A stretch of 64,000 bases of DNA, from contig DASZOZ010000039.1 in NCBI GenBank assembly GCA_035550515.1, positions 1-64,000 on the forward strand, given 5' to 3'. The notes beneath the pieces were generated by a model that was not told where the DNA came from, ran no database searches, and saw only the letters and a program-made list of their open reading frames with translations. The DNA is from DATARH01 sp035550515 (GTDB taxonomy: Bacteria; Pseudomonadota; Alphaproteobacteria; ATCC43930; CGMCC-115725). Position 1 is the stretch's first letter. The number at the start of each line of letters is the position of its first letter. The position numbers were made by a program, and so were the translations under genes. Positions 43,621 to 53,140 of the stretch are shown here, in pieces.

Positions 43621-43682
43621 ACGGCAATGGACTCTGCCAGGCAACTAAGCCGAACCGCGCCCGTGGGGGCTAATGACTCCTT
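43621..43682 (+). promoter_or_regulatory. Degenerate fluoride riboswitch 9
   Basis: GGC-AATGGACTCT-GCC (43623-43638), an extra GGC-AACTAA-GCC hairpin absent from the other copies, GAACCGCGCCC, GTGG, GGGCTAATGACTCCT. The loop GGACT no longer matches ACTCC cleanly, so the pseudoknot is weakened. It precedes a truncated ABC ATPase. Probably a decaying copy. Confidence 0.6.
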
Positions 43683-43701
43683 CACCTGGCTGGATGCAGC
43701 C

Positions 43702-43965
43702 GTGCCGTCTAAGCGCGATGTCCCAAAAGTCGCCTCCACACCGGCGATCGAACTGAGAGGTCTCTGCACCCGCGTCGGCGGCGAGGTGCTTCACGACCAC
43801 CTCGATTTGGTCATCTACCCGGGAGAGATTGTCGGCCTCGTGGGAGCCTCCGGCAGCGGCAAGTCGGTTCTACTTCAAGCGCTGCTCGGTTTGATGCCAC
43901 CGGAAGCCGGCGAAATCCGCATCTTTGGTACCGATATCGGCGAAGCGCCCGTTCGCCATATCCGA
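43702..43965 (+). pseudogene. 5' fragment of an ABC transporter ATPase
   Basis: Encodes the first 85-90 residues of an ABC ATPase of the MlaF/organic-solvent type: IELRGLCTRVGGEVLHDHLD, then Walker A VGASGSGKSVLLQALLGLMP and GEIRIFGTDI. Similarity stops at about 43965, before the signature and Walker B motifs, where relaxase-like sequence begins on the other strand. A GTG at 43702 is the likely start, though no ribosome site is visible. The gene was cut by insertion or recombination. Confidence 0.8.
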
Positions 43966-43974
43966 CGGTCTAGC

Positions 43975-44310
43975 GATAGACACCATCGACGCGGACGCCG
44001 GGGATCGGATCGACGAACGACTTCCCGATCCGAGCCGCGAACTGGGTTCCGACCTCTACACTTCTCGCTGCCGGAGAACCTTCCGGAAGAGGACATCCTT
44101 GCCATCGCGCTGCATCAGTCCCTGCTCGATCAGCCATTGCTGCCGGCGGACTAATGCCTGGCGCACGTCCCGGCCGAAACCGTGGTCGGCACGCTCCTGG
44201 TTCATCTCGCGGATGAGTTGACGGTCGAGCCAAGTCGCACCCTCGGGCCGATCTGCCGCCCGATCGTCACCGTGGACATCAACCAGTACGGTCCACGACG
44301 AGCTCTTACG
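43975..44310 (-). pseudogene. VirD2-type relaxase (DUF3363) remnant
   Basis: The minus strand reads ADRPEGATWLDRQLIREM, GFGRDVRQALVRRQQWLIEQ, GLMQRDGKDVLFRKVLRQRE, stop. In another frame FAARIGKSFVDPIPGVRVDG then VYR follows. The order ATWLDR, aL..R..WLi.qGL and G..V.GVYR matches the C-terminal DUF3363 region of conjugative relaxases. There is a stop plus a frameshift, and neither end is complete. Confidence 0.7.
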
Positions 44311-44329
44311 GCTAATTTGGTTCTACAAA

Positions 44330-45080
44330 GTGCCGAGTGCCCCAAATGGCTGGAGCGGCTCCCTGACTTGTTGGAACGGCCCCTACACGGCCAAGATGAA
44401 GATCGAGCATCGCCCTGGTTCAGCGGCGATGAGTACAAGCAGCTCTGCAACGCTATCAGGGAACACGCAAAGTTGGCCTGCGACGATCACTGCTGGGAGG
44501 CCGAGCAGCTTCACGATCTCGTGCTGTTTCTCGGGGATACCGGACGCTGCCCGGACGAAGTAAAAAAACCTCGAGCACCGCGATGTCCCGATTGAGGAGG
44601 AGGACGGCGGGAAGATTTTGCACATCGAGGGTGCGCGCAAGCTACTGTAAGGGCATGCCGGTCGTGGTGCTGCCCTACCAGCGGCTGCGTGATCGGCCAA
44701 AGTCAATGCCGTCGCAGACCAAGCGGCTGCGACGGCGTGGTGAGGACGTTAGCTAATCAGCGCCGACGATACGGCTTGAATACCCGGAGCCGACTTACAA
44801 GGTCTTTCCGGGAAGTCATACCAAGATGTTCGACAGCCCACTAACGCGGACGAAGCTCAAGTTCAATCGCGACAGCAAACCGCGCACGCTTTACAGCCTG
44901 CGTCATACTTACATCTGCCTGCGTCTGATGGAGGGCACGGACATCTATCAGATCGCCAAGAACTGCCGCACCTCGGTCGAGTTGATCGAGAAGCACTATG
45001 CGGCCCATATCAAGAGCACCCTTGATGCCGCGGCGATCAATATCCGAAAGCCGAGGGTTGGGACGCCGAACCCGCCACTC
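44330..45080 (+). pseudogene. Tyrosine recombinase/integrase remnant
   Basis: Pieces in changing frames: PKWLERLPDLLERP, SPWFSGDEYKQLCNAIREHA, EQLHDLVLFLGDTG, then CKGMPVVVLPYQRLRDRPK, and finally a frame from 44826 with KPRTLYSLRHTYICLRLMEG, DIYQIAKNCRTSVELIEKHY and AAHIKSTLDAAAINIRK. The box II Arg-His-Tyr chemistry region (LRHTY ... HY) is present, but several frameshifts separate it from the first Arg region. An inactive integrase of an integrative element at the right border of the fluoride island. Confidence 0.8.
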
Positions 45081-45469
45081 GCGAGGGCCGAACGACCCTC
45101 TCAGAGGAGAGGATACCGGACCGATGGCGCTCTCCGCCTTCGCCGGACGGTGACGACTAGCTTTGACCCAATACGAGAAATGGCACACCCGGCGAATATC
45201 TCGGCATCCGGTCGTATATGACCCCTGGAAACACTCACCAAGAATTTCGCATTTACAGCTTAAATGGCGCCTTTTCCTCAATACTTCGGACGAATACCTG
45301 TCGCTTAGCTCGATTGGAGGCGCCGACATCAATCTTGCAAGCCTCGGATTCACCAACCCATCGACGGACAGCTCTCCCGCCGTCACGCCAGCGCAACGGC
45401 ACCTCCCTGGCTCAGACTTTCAGCCGTGTCGTGACGCGCTGCTCCGTATCCCTCCGGTGACGGCGCTTT
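45081..45469. other. No gene recognised
   Basis: Between the integrase remnant and the end of the giant minus-strand gene. Somewhat A/T-richer than its surroundings, with only short frames and no recognisable product. Confidence 0.35.
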
Positions 45470-48400
45470 TCAATAAGCTGTGGTGTTGCGGTTGCGGATG
45501 GGTATTCCCTCCAGAGCGTCGCGCAGCGCTTCCGCAACGCGCATGTTGCTATACTCTCGTTCGACGAGCTTCGCCCCAGCACGGCCGGCTGCTTGATTAA
45601 CTTGGCGATCAATGTGGAACCGCACGATCAGCTCGGCCAAGCCGGCCGCGTCGTTGGAGACGGCAAACTGCTGTAAGCTCGCCGGCAAGGGCAGCCCCTC
45701 GGCGGCGATGGGGGTCATCACGCACGGCAGGCTGGCAGCAAAACTGTCGAGCACCTTGCCTTTGACGCCGGCTCCGAAGCGCAGCGGCGCCACCGCCAGT
45801 CGGACACCCCCCAGGATTTTATCGAGATCATCGATCGGCCCAACCACCTCGACTCGCGGATCGCGCGTCGGCAATTTATCCTTGTGCCAGTCGGGGCCGA
45901 CAATCTTGCAAGTGATCGTTGGGTCGCGTTTCCATGCCGGCGGCAGAATATCGCGCAAAAGATAATGCACCGCGTCGGCGTTGGGTGCGTGCACAAAACC
46001 GCCGATAAAGGCTATGCCGCGACGGTCGGCGAAGGGTCGCGGCGGTGGCCCCGACTTGACGGCAAACGGCACAACATGGACCTTGCCGGCATCGACGCGA
46101 CGGCGCAGCAGGTCCGCTTCGGCCGGAGAATGGGTGAGCACGAGGTCGGCTCGCCGCGCGGCCAGCATTTCGCGCGCGGCAATCATCCGGCTATGGGCCA
46201 GCAGCTCCGGCCGCGCTTCGATCTCAGCTTGGCGTGCGAAGCGCAAGTGGTGCAGATCGGCGACGCTGTAGACGATACGCGCGCGCGGACAATGGCTGCG
46301 TGCGAGCGACAGATACTTGTCCGCATTGCCGACACGATGCGCATAGACCAAATCGAAGGTTCCCGCTTGCCGGCACAGCACATCCTCGACGCAGCTATAA
46401 TAAGGCGCAGCACATAGGGTGATGTTCTCGGCAGCAAGTCGTTCGGCGCCGCGGTCATCGGCGATCTCGGCCGAGGCGACAAAGCTCACCTCGTAACCGA
46501 GCGCGCGCAATGCCCGCATGTGCGACAGGATGGCGACCGATCCGGCGTCGCGTGTCGCTTCCGGCACACGGTCGTCGATTACCAGCGCGCGGCGTCGGCT
46601 GCCGACAGCAGGCTCACCGTCTGTCGCCAAACCATAACGCCGGCGGTAGAGGTGCAATGCCTTTCGCGCCTCGCGACCGCTTTGGCGTTCGGCCCGGCGC
46701 GCGAACAGCTGGTCAATTTGCCGAGACAGGAACCGCAGCGCACGATCTTCATCTGCGGCCGTAGCGACGTTTGCCAGCATGCTTCCAAGAGTTTTTTCGA
46801 GCACCGGATCAAAACCCTCAGCCGCCGGCAGGATGGCCGGCGAACCGAAAAGCTCGGCGCCGTCCGCCTCGCGCCGGACGCGAATTTCCTGCGCTTGCAG
46901 CGCCGGCAGGGCTGTGTGCAACAGCACCTCGAAGCTGTGTCGCCCACTGCCGATGCCGGCCTCTGCGAGATCGGCGCGATAGCGGTTGGCGACGACCCGG
47001 GCGACCACCTCGCCGTTGGCTTCGATGACCAGCCCGACCGGTCGCTCGCGATCGGCCATGTCCTGCGCCCAGCCGGCGATCCGCGTGTGACTTGCCGTGT
47101 CGAGCGCCCCGCGCAGGACACCGAGCGTTGCCGATACCGGTGCCTCGACCGGGCGTAACACGACGGGGGAGCCTGGCAGAGGCGACCCGTCGGTCTCGTG
47201 GCGTATCTCGATCTTTTGCCGCGTGCTCGTGGAAAGCCCACCGGGGATATTCCAGTCAAAACCGTGGTATCCGTCGCCAATCCCGGCTTGTTCGAGGTCC
47301 TCCCGGTAGCGGTCGGCGACGAGTCGCGCGATCACCAGGCCGTTGGCAAGCACGGCAACCGTCACCGCCGCCTCCGGCTCTGCCGGGTCGAATGCCCAGC
47401 CTTTGATCCGGTTGTGGTCGACGAGGTCGACATAGCCGCGCAGCGGCTCCGACCGAACCGCGTCGCCGTTGCACGATCGCCGAGCGCGGCGCAGCAGCCG
47501 GTCCCGGATCGTTTCGAGCGGCAGGCCGTCCTCGACGCGCGGCGCGCAATAGGCGGGCGGCTGAGGGAAAGCTTCCGGGTAGAGCGCGTAGAACTCGGGC
47601 GCGTTGTTGAACATCATGCGGCTGCCGTCATCGATAAAGCTTTCGGCTGCCGCACCCTCCGCAAAGATCACGTCGTGCACCGCCAGTTCGATATGAAAAT
47701 ATTCGACCGTCTCTACGCTCTCGGTTTGGATGATGGTCAGGTCGTTGACCAGGTGGCGCGCCGGCACCAACAATCCGTCGACAAACAGCGCGTGTTCGGG
47801 CGAGACCCACAGGTCCCGCGCCGGGATGCCGTCGGCGAGCGCGCCGGCCGCAACGACGATCGGCAGCACCGCGGGATTGCCAGCGACAAACCGACCCTCA
47901 TAGCTGCGCCGGCCAAGCCAGCGGATCGGTCGCGGGCAGCCGGCATGCGTCACCACCTCGTCGCCGATTGCCAACTCCTCGACCGCTACTTCGCCGCGCG
48001 GGGTCAGGATGCGGGTGCCACGGCAATAGCACGGCACGGCAGCATCCACCGTGACGTCGGTACCGCCGGCGCCGTCGGGGGCGATCATCAGGCCGCCGCT
48101 CCCCTCGGCGAGCGACAGCGACAGGTAGGCGACGGGCGCCGCGCCGTCATAAAGGGTCAGCACGCCGTTCGACAGGGCTTCGGCGTCGGCGGTCACGCCC
48201 TTGAGGTCGAGCACATCGCCCGGGGCGAACCGGTCGAAGGCGGGATAGTTCGGGATTCCGTAGATCGGATACGCCGGCGGTGTGACATCGACGGTCCATC
48301 CGGCGCCGTCGTCGAAGGTCACTGTGGCGAAACCGGTAAAGCTCGTGTCGAGCCCGGCAAGAGTGCCGCGTTCCGCCCCCGCTGCCAGTTCGAGAGTGGC

Positions 48401-51400
48401 GCCGAAGCCGACGACGTCCCCGACAAAGACCGCGCCCGGATCGACGACGACGCGGTTCTCCCCGGGTTCCAGGTAGACGGCGGTGCCGGTGCCGACGATC
48501 GTGCCGGCGTTGATCAGCGTCATCCCGCCGCCGCCGCCGACCCCCGCGCCGTAATTCGAGAGCTCCACGATCGTACCGAAATTGACCACCGTTGCGCCGG
48601 GCTGCCCATAGGCGAAGACGCCGTTTTGGCTGCCCACGATTGTCGCGGCCGCGGCGTTGCGCAGGTAGCCGCCCGGCTGAAGCGCGATGCCGGCGGCGGC
48701 GCTGCCGTAGCCGCCGATATACCCTTCATTGAAGACGCTGCCGGCCGTCACCGACACGCCCGCGGTGTACCCGGCGATCACCCCGCTGCCGGTGTTGGTG
48801 ACCGAGCCGCCATAGAGAGCGATGCCCGCCTGCGTCGCGCCGAGGATCGTGCCGCTGTTGAGAACGGTCGAGGTATGCGCCAAGACGCCGTCCATGCCGC
48901 CGCGGATTTGCCCATCGACCGCATTGGTAACCAAACCGCCCACGCCGAGATCGAGCGCGGAATAATACTGGCCGTCGGACACTGCGATCGTACCGTTATT
49001 GACAACCGTCGTGAACGCACTCCCCGTGACCCCGTCGCGGCCGGAGATGAGCGCGCTCGCCCCGTTCGCCAGATAGCCGCCATCCGTGAGGTTCACGTAG
49101 CCGGCGATGGTCTGTCCCGATTCGTTGACGACGCGGCCGGTGCCGCCGAAAAAGACGTTCCCGGCGATCCCGCCGTAATTCATCAGGGTCCCGCCGGCCG
49201 GCCCGATGCCGATCCCCCCGGCAATCGAAGCGCCGGCGGCGTTGACGATGCGGCCGCCGATTGCGCTGGCCTTGCCGCCGATCGTGCCGTGGTTGACGAT
49301 CAGCCCGGTGTAGCTGTTGACCACCGCATTGCCGGTGATCGTCGCGCCTTGGCCATTACCGATATAGCCGCTGGCGCCGAGCCGCTCACCGCTCTCGCCG
49401 AGGCTGACGGCACCGTTGATCAACCCCTGATTGACGACCGTCTCGCTGCGGCCGTTCGGCGGGACACCCAGAGCGACCGCGCCGATGATGGTCGCCCCGG
49501 CGGCGTTGGTCACCAGTTCGCCGCTGGGCAGGCTGACCGCACCGACGATCGTGCCGTAATTGTGGACTGTCACCCCGGACGCGATTTGGCTCGGGTTCCA
49601 GCCGATTGCGTAGAGGGTTCCTTTTATGACGCCGTCGACGTCGTTCAACACCATCCCGGAAGACAGGGCGATGCCGTGCCCGCTTGTCCCCGTGGCGCCG
49701 ATGTATCCTTCGTTGACGATGATCGCACCAAGCGTGCCCGCAGCCCGGATCCCGTAACGTCCGCCGGCATCGTCGATGCCGCCATTGTTTTTGATGTAGC
49801 CGCCGCCGTACAGCAGCACGCTGCCGTGGATGGTGCCTTGGTTGCTGACCGTGGCGGGCCCGCCGGTGATGCCGATTGCGGTGCCGGGGTCGCTGCCGGA
49901 CAGCCCCGCTCTGCCGATGACTGCCTTGAGCTTGTTCTCGACCAGCCCACCCGCCGACATCCCGATGCCCGGGGCGATGGTCCCGTAATTGACCACCGTT
50001 CCGGGGGCACCGCCGACATCGACCGCGAACCCGGTGAAGCTGGTGTTGCCGATCGAGGCCGCGGACGACGTATTGAGCAGATACCCGCCGTCCGCCAATA
50101 GCACTACGCCGCGCAAGCTGCCCTGGTTGAATACCGCGCCGGCGCCGCCATAGACTTCCGCCGATAACGCAGCGGCGTCCGGACCGTTTGTGATCGTGGC
50201 CGGCTGCAAGGCCTGGGGTGTCAGGCTCACACGCAAATCGTCGGAACTGTAGCCGTCGTTGACGATAGTGCCGGTGGCGCCGCCAAGGAAGATGCCGTCG
50301 ACGCTGGCCCCGGCTGCATTGACGACACCGCCGCCGTCCCCAAGGGAAAGGCTGCTGGCGGTTCCGTAGTTGGTAATGGTGCCGACGCCGCCGAGTATCT
50401 CGGTACTGAACCGGATGACGGCGCCCGACTCGTTCACCACCGAGCCGCCCGAACTCATCGAGATCCGGATACCGCCGATGGTTCCGGAATTGGTGACCAA
50501 GCCCGTGCCGCCAGCGGTACCGCCGAGAATGTAAACTTCCGCGGCTATCGTTGCGCGTGCCGTATTCCTTACCGTCCCGGAGCCGTCTCTGATGGTAATG
50601 CCGCTGATATATCCGCCGGAGGCGTTGGTGACCAGACCGCCGCCGGAAATCGCGGCGAAATCGCTTATCGTGCCGGTATTGACAATAGAGCCGCCGGCAG
50701 TGCCGTTTATCGTGACGGAAGCGACGGTTCCGTCGTTCGTCACTGAGCCATAGGAACCGTAAAGGATCGAAACCCCGCCGGTGACGACACCGGTGGCGGC
50801 GTTGGATACGCTGCCGCCGTCGGACAGTCTCACAAAGCCGGCAACGGTGCCGGCGTTGTCGACGATCCCGACACCGCCGTCGATGCCGACTTCGTAGCGG
50901 ATGGTGCCTTGGGTGTTGTTGGAAACCGAACCGCCGGCGCCCAGCGCTACACCGGTGATCAGGCCGTTATTGGTGACGCTGCCGTCGCCCCCGACGATGA
51001 CGACACCGCCGTTGTCGATCGTTCCGCTGTTGGCGACGGCGCCGCCGTGATGCAGTGTGATCCCGTGGATGGTCTTGGCGCTCGAAACGCTTTCGCTTTC
51101 GGCCGTCCCGGTTCCGTCATGCGCGCTGAAATTAGTGGTGATGGTGAGGCCGGCGGCAAAGGTGGTGATTTCCGACGTACCGTCCGGCCGGTTCATATCG
51201 ACTTCAGTCAACCCGCTGTCGTCGTAGTCGCCGGCAAAGTCCAGCGTGACCGACAAGCCGTCGACGGCATTCACGATCTCGGAGGTGCCGTCCGCCAGCG
51301 CAGTCACATCGGCGGGGATGTCGACCGCGTCACCGGCGGCTGCCCACGCGGCTTCGATGCCTTGCAATATCGCGGACGCGTCGCTCCAGATATAGCCGGC

Positions 51401-52561
51401 GCGGCCGCTGCCGACTTCACTCCCGACAAAGCCGCCGACCAGAGCGCCTGCGAGCCCCCCCACCGCGAAGCCGACCGGGCCGAACAGCGCCCCCAGCTCG
51501 GCGCCGGCGATGCCGCCCTCCTCGGCCCCGACGAGACCGCCCGCGACCCGGCCCGCCATGGTCTCCATCGTCAGGAGCGCACCGTCGGCGTCGCCGGATT
51601 CGAGCTGGACAAGCGCCTTGGCCGTGGAGCCGACCACATCCGCGATAACCAGGGCCTTGCCGACGGCGCCGGCGGCTTTGCCGACGACCCCGACCGTCTC
51701 GGCCAGCGCGGACTCGGCGGCCGTCGGAAATTCCCCGGTCGATTCGGGCAGGCCGATGGTGTTCGGATCGATCTCGGCAGCTTTGTCAATGATCTCGGTG
51801 TCGGTATTGGGGGTCGAGTCCAGGACATCGAGGGGCGAGACCTCGCCGGGCCCCGGCGGCCCGAGCACGATCTTTTCGGTCGCATTATCGAGATGGTAAC
51901 CCGACTCATCGAGGGCGGGCTGCGCCGCGGCGATGTCCTGCGCGTACTGCTCGGGCGAGCGTCCCACCGGGCTGACGCCGTTGACCGGGTCGGTCTGCAG
52001 CGGCTGCTCGTCCTGGAGCAGCGCCGAATCCGGGCCGGGCACGCCTCCAACATACGCGTTCGGGGCGCTTGCATTGGCGAGCGGCGCCTGAAGAATGAAT
52101 TGCTGCGATGCGCCCCGCCAGAACGCGTTCTGAAGACTGCTGGTCGGAGGATAGCGGGGCACTACGTCGCCGATGATCTGTTGCAGCGCCGGCGCCGCCT
52201 GCTCGAATACGCCTTCAGCCGAGAGAGCCGAAATGTCCTGGCCCAAGGGGGTCAGGTCGACCGTCGTGTACCTGCCGTCGGAAGTGACCGCTTCGGCATG
52301 AGCGAACAACTCGGCGGCCACCGTCTTTCCGTTGGAAAGGACGATGTTTCCGGAATATTGAAGGGTCGCGGCGCCCGGTACATAGGCGTCGTTGCCGCTC
52401 ATGGTCTCGCTGAAAAGCTGGCCGAGCGTCGTTGTCTCGCCGTCGACGACGACGGTGACATCCGGCAGTTCGGCGACCAGCTCGTCTTGCGTGGCCTGCG
52501 GCAGATCCGCGAAGGACTGTCGGATAAGGTCCTCGAAGGTGAACAGTGGGGTCATCTGCAA
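45470..52561 (-). CDS. Giant repeat adhesin-like / Hint / glycosyltransferase fusion protein
   Basis: A 2363-aa protein with at least five parts. (1) Residues 1-330: unknown, acidic, with no classical signal peptide. (2) About 335-395: a glycine-zipper hydrophobic patch (GGLVGAEEGGIAGAELGALF; AVGGLAGALVGGFVG). (3) About 490-1440: tens of short beta-helix-type repeats of the form VxNxGTIxG / GGxVxNAAG, typical of surface adhesins. (4) About 1508-1690: a Hint_2 autoprocessing domain beginning CYCRGTRILTPRG with SPEHALFVDGLLVPARHLV. (5) Two copies of a roughly 105-residue beta domain (GYVDLVDHNRIKGWAFDP; GALDTASHTRIAGWAQDM), then about 1990-2363 a GT-B glycosyltransferase (VYSVADLHHLRFA; FIGGFVHAPNADAVHYLL; RFGAGVKGKVLDSFA). 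No frameshift is seen at the joints. Probably surface-exposed and possibly self-cleaved at Hint Cys. Confidence 0.85.
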   Translation of the reverse strand: MQMTPLFTFEDLIRQSFADLPQATQDELVAELPDVTVVVDGETTTLGQLFSETMSGNDAYVPGAATLQYSGNIVLSNGKTVAAELFAHAEAVTSDGRYTTVDLTPLGQDISALSAEGVFEQAAPALQQIIGDVVPRYPPTSSLQNAFWRGASQQFILQAPLANASAPNAYVGGVPGPDSALLQDEQPLQTDPVNGVSPVGRSPEQYAQDIAAAQPALDESGYHLDNATEKIVLGPPGPGEVSPLDVLDSTPNTDTEIIDKAAEIDPNTIGLPESTGEFPTAAESALAETVGVVGKAAGAVGKALVIADVVGSTAKALVQLESGDADGALLTMETMAGRVAGGLVGAEEGGIAGAELGALFGPVGFAVGGLAGALVGGFVGSEVGSGRAGYIWSDASAILQGIEAAWAAAGDAVDIPADVTALADGTSEIVNAVDGLSVTLDFAGDYDDSGLTEVDMNRPDGTSEITTFAAGLTITTNFSAHDGTGTAESESVSSAKTIHGITLHHGGAVANSGTIDNGGVVIVGGDGSVTNNGLITGVALGAGGSVSNNTQGTIRYEVGIDGGVGIVDNAGTVAGFVRLSDGGSVSNAATGVVTGGVSILYGSYGSVTNDGTVASVTINGTAGGSIVNTGTISDFAAISGGGLVTNASGGYISGITIRDGSGTVRNTARATIAAEVYILGGTAGGTGLVTNSGTIGGIRISMSSGGSVVNESGAVIRFSTEILGGVGTITNYGTASSLSLGDGGGVVNAAGASVDGIFLGGATGTIVNDGYSSDDLRVSLTPQALQPATITNGPDAAALSAEVYGGAGAVFNQGSLRGVVLLADGGYLLNTSSAASIGNTSFTGFAVDVGGAPGTVVNYGTIAPGIGMSAGGLVENKLKAVIGRAGLSGSDPGTAIGITGGPATVSNQGTIHGSVLLYGGGYIKNNGGIDDAGGRYGIRAAGTLGAIIVNEGYIGATGTSGHGIALSSGMVLNDVDGVIKGTLYAIGWNPSQIASGVTVHNYGTIVGAVSLPSGELVTNAAGATIIGAVALGVPPNGRSETVVNQGLINGAVSLGESGERLGASGYIGNGQGATITGNAVVNSYTGLIVNHGTIGGKASAIGGRIVNAAGASIAGGIGIGPAGGTLMNYGGIAGNVFFGGTGRVVNESGQTIAGYVNLTDGGYLANGASALISGRDGVTGSAFTTVVNNGTIAVSDGQYYSALDLGVGGLVTNAVDGQIRGGMDGVLAHTSTVLNSGTILGATQAGIALYGGSVTNTGSGVIAGYTAGVSVTAGSVFNEGYIGGYGSAAAGIALQPGGYLRNAAAATIVGSQNGVFAYGQPGATVVNFGTIVELSNYGAGVGGGGGMTLINAGTIVGTGTAVYLEPGENRVVVDPGAVFVGDVVGFGATLELAAGAERGTLAGLDTSFTGFATVTFDDGAGWTVDVTPPAYPIYGIPNYPAFDRFAPGDVLDLKGVTADAEALSNGVLTLYDGAAPVAYLSLSLAEGSGGLMIAPDGAGGTDVTVDAAVPCYCRGTRILTPRGEVAVEELAIGDEVVTHAGCPRPIRWLGRRSYEGRFVAGNPAVLPIVVAAGALADGIPARDLWVSPEHALFVDGLLVPARHLVNDLTIIQTESVETVEYFHIELAVHDVIFAEGAAAESFIDDGSRMMFNNAPEFYALYPEAFPQPPAYCAPRVEDGLPLETIRDRLLRRARRSCNGDAVRSEPLRGYVDLVDHNRIKGWAFDPAEPEAAVTVAVLANGLVIARLVADRYREDLEQAGIGDGYHGFDWNIPGGLSTSTRQKIEIRHETDGSPLPGSPVVLRPVEAPVSATLGVLRGALDTASHTRIAGWAQDMADRERPVGLVIEANGEVVARVVANRYRADLAEAGIGSGRHSFEVLLHTALPALQAQEIRVRREADGAELFGSPAILPAAEGFDPVLEKTLGSMLANVATAADEDRALRFLSRQIDQLFARRAERQSGREARKALHLYRRRYGLATDGEPAVGSRRRALVIDDRVPEATRDAGSVAILSHMRALRALGYEVSFVASAEIADDRGAERLAAENITLCAAPYYSCVEDVLCRQAGTFDLVYAHRVGNADKYLSLARSHCPRARIVYSVADLHHLRFARQAEIEARPELLAHSRMIAAREMLAARRADLVLTHSPAEADLLRRRVDAGKVHVVPFAVKSGPPPRPFADRRGIAFIGGFVHAPNADAVHYLLRDILPPAWKRDPTITCKIVGPDWHKDKLPTRDPRVEVVGPIDDLDKILGGVRLAVAPLRFGAGVKGKVLDSFAASLPCVMTPIAAEGLPLPASLQQFAVSNDAAGLAELIVRFHIDRQVNQAAGRAGAKLVEREYSNMRVAEALRDALEGIPIRNRNTTAY

Positions 52562-52579
52562 CGAGCGCCGGGAGCCGCG

Positions 52580-53140
52580 TCAGCCGGCGTTTGGGCTCAT
52601 CGACAGGTCGAGCAGCTCGTCGTCGGACGGCATCCCGAACGACGGCTGTTCGTCGCCATAAAGCGACGCATAGTCGCTCCAGAAAAATGGCGAGGTTGCC
52701 AGCGGTTGATGCCGATTGATAAACGCTAATAGCCGTATGGCATGATCAACTAATCGCGTATTGGCCGCATAGTCGGCCATCCGTTGTCGTTTCAACTCGA
52801 GCTCTATTGCCGCGGAGTAAATCATGATGCCTGGGTTGGTGACATCGTTTTTTACCAGCGGCTTATCAGGATATTTTGGCGACAGCCGCAAATATAAAAT
52901 CAAATTTCCTTCGGTAGACTTGAAGTGTGCCTTTAATAGAGATATTTCCGGCCCGCTTCTCACGGTCATCTCGGCGCCCGTTTCAGTATCGCGAGCGCTT
53001 CGTATTGGTTTCTCATTCATCACAAACGGCATGAAGCTTCCTGTTGGATTTAGTCGCAATCCAAATAGGTCATTTATCAACTTTATAGATTGGTCTTGAT
53101 CGTTAGCACAAGGCGTGCTCGGGTATTTCGGCCCCAGCAC
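52580..53140 (-). CDS. Hypothetical protein upstream of giant gene
   Basis: Up to 186 aa from a GTG at 53140, though an internal ATG at 53032 (MPFVMNEKPIRS) is possible; neither has a convincing ribosome site. Contains PGIMIYSAAIELELKRQRMA and a Ser/Asp-rich C-terminus. A/T-richer than neighbours. It ends 18 bp before the giant gene, so they are likely co-transcribed and it may help export or process that protein. No family recognised. Confidence 0.55.
   Translation of the reverse strand: MLGPKYPSTPCANDQDQSIKLINDLFGLRLNPTGSFMPFVMNEKPIRSARDTETGAEMTVRSGPEISLLKAHFKSTEGNLILYLRLSPKYPDKPLVKNDVTNPGIMIYSAAIELELKRQRMADYAANTRLVDHAIRLLAFINRHQPLATSPFFWSDYASLYGDEQPSFGMPSDDELLDLSMSPNAG

Noticed and set aside
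43627..43701. In-frame ATG at 43627 as start of the ABC ATPase
   Set aside because: This ATG lies inside the riboswitch aptamer; a start after it is more sensible.
47198..50101. A 967-codon open frame on the plus strand, and another at 50909-52729
   Set aside because: Both are antisense to the giant repeat protein; their Asp/Val/Arg-rich repeats mirror its coding repeats.
45470..52561. Classical type V autotransporter
   Set aside because: No C-terminal beta-barrel is present; the C-terminus is a glycosyltransferase and a Hint domain lies before it.
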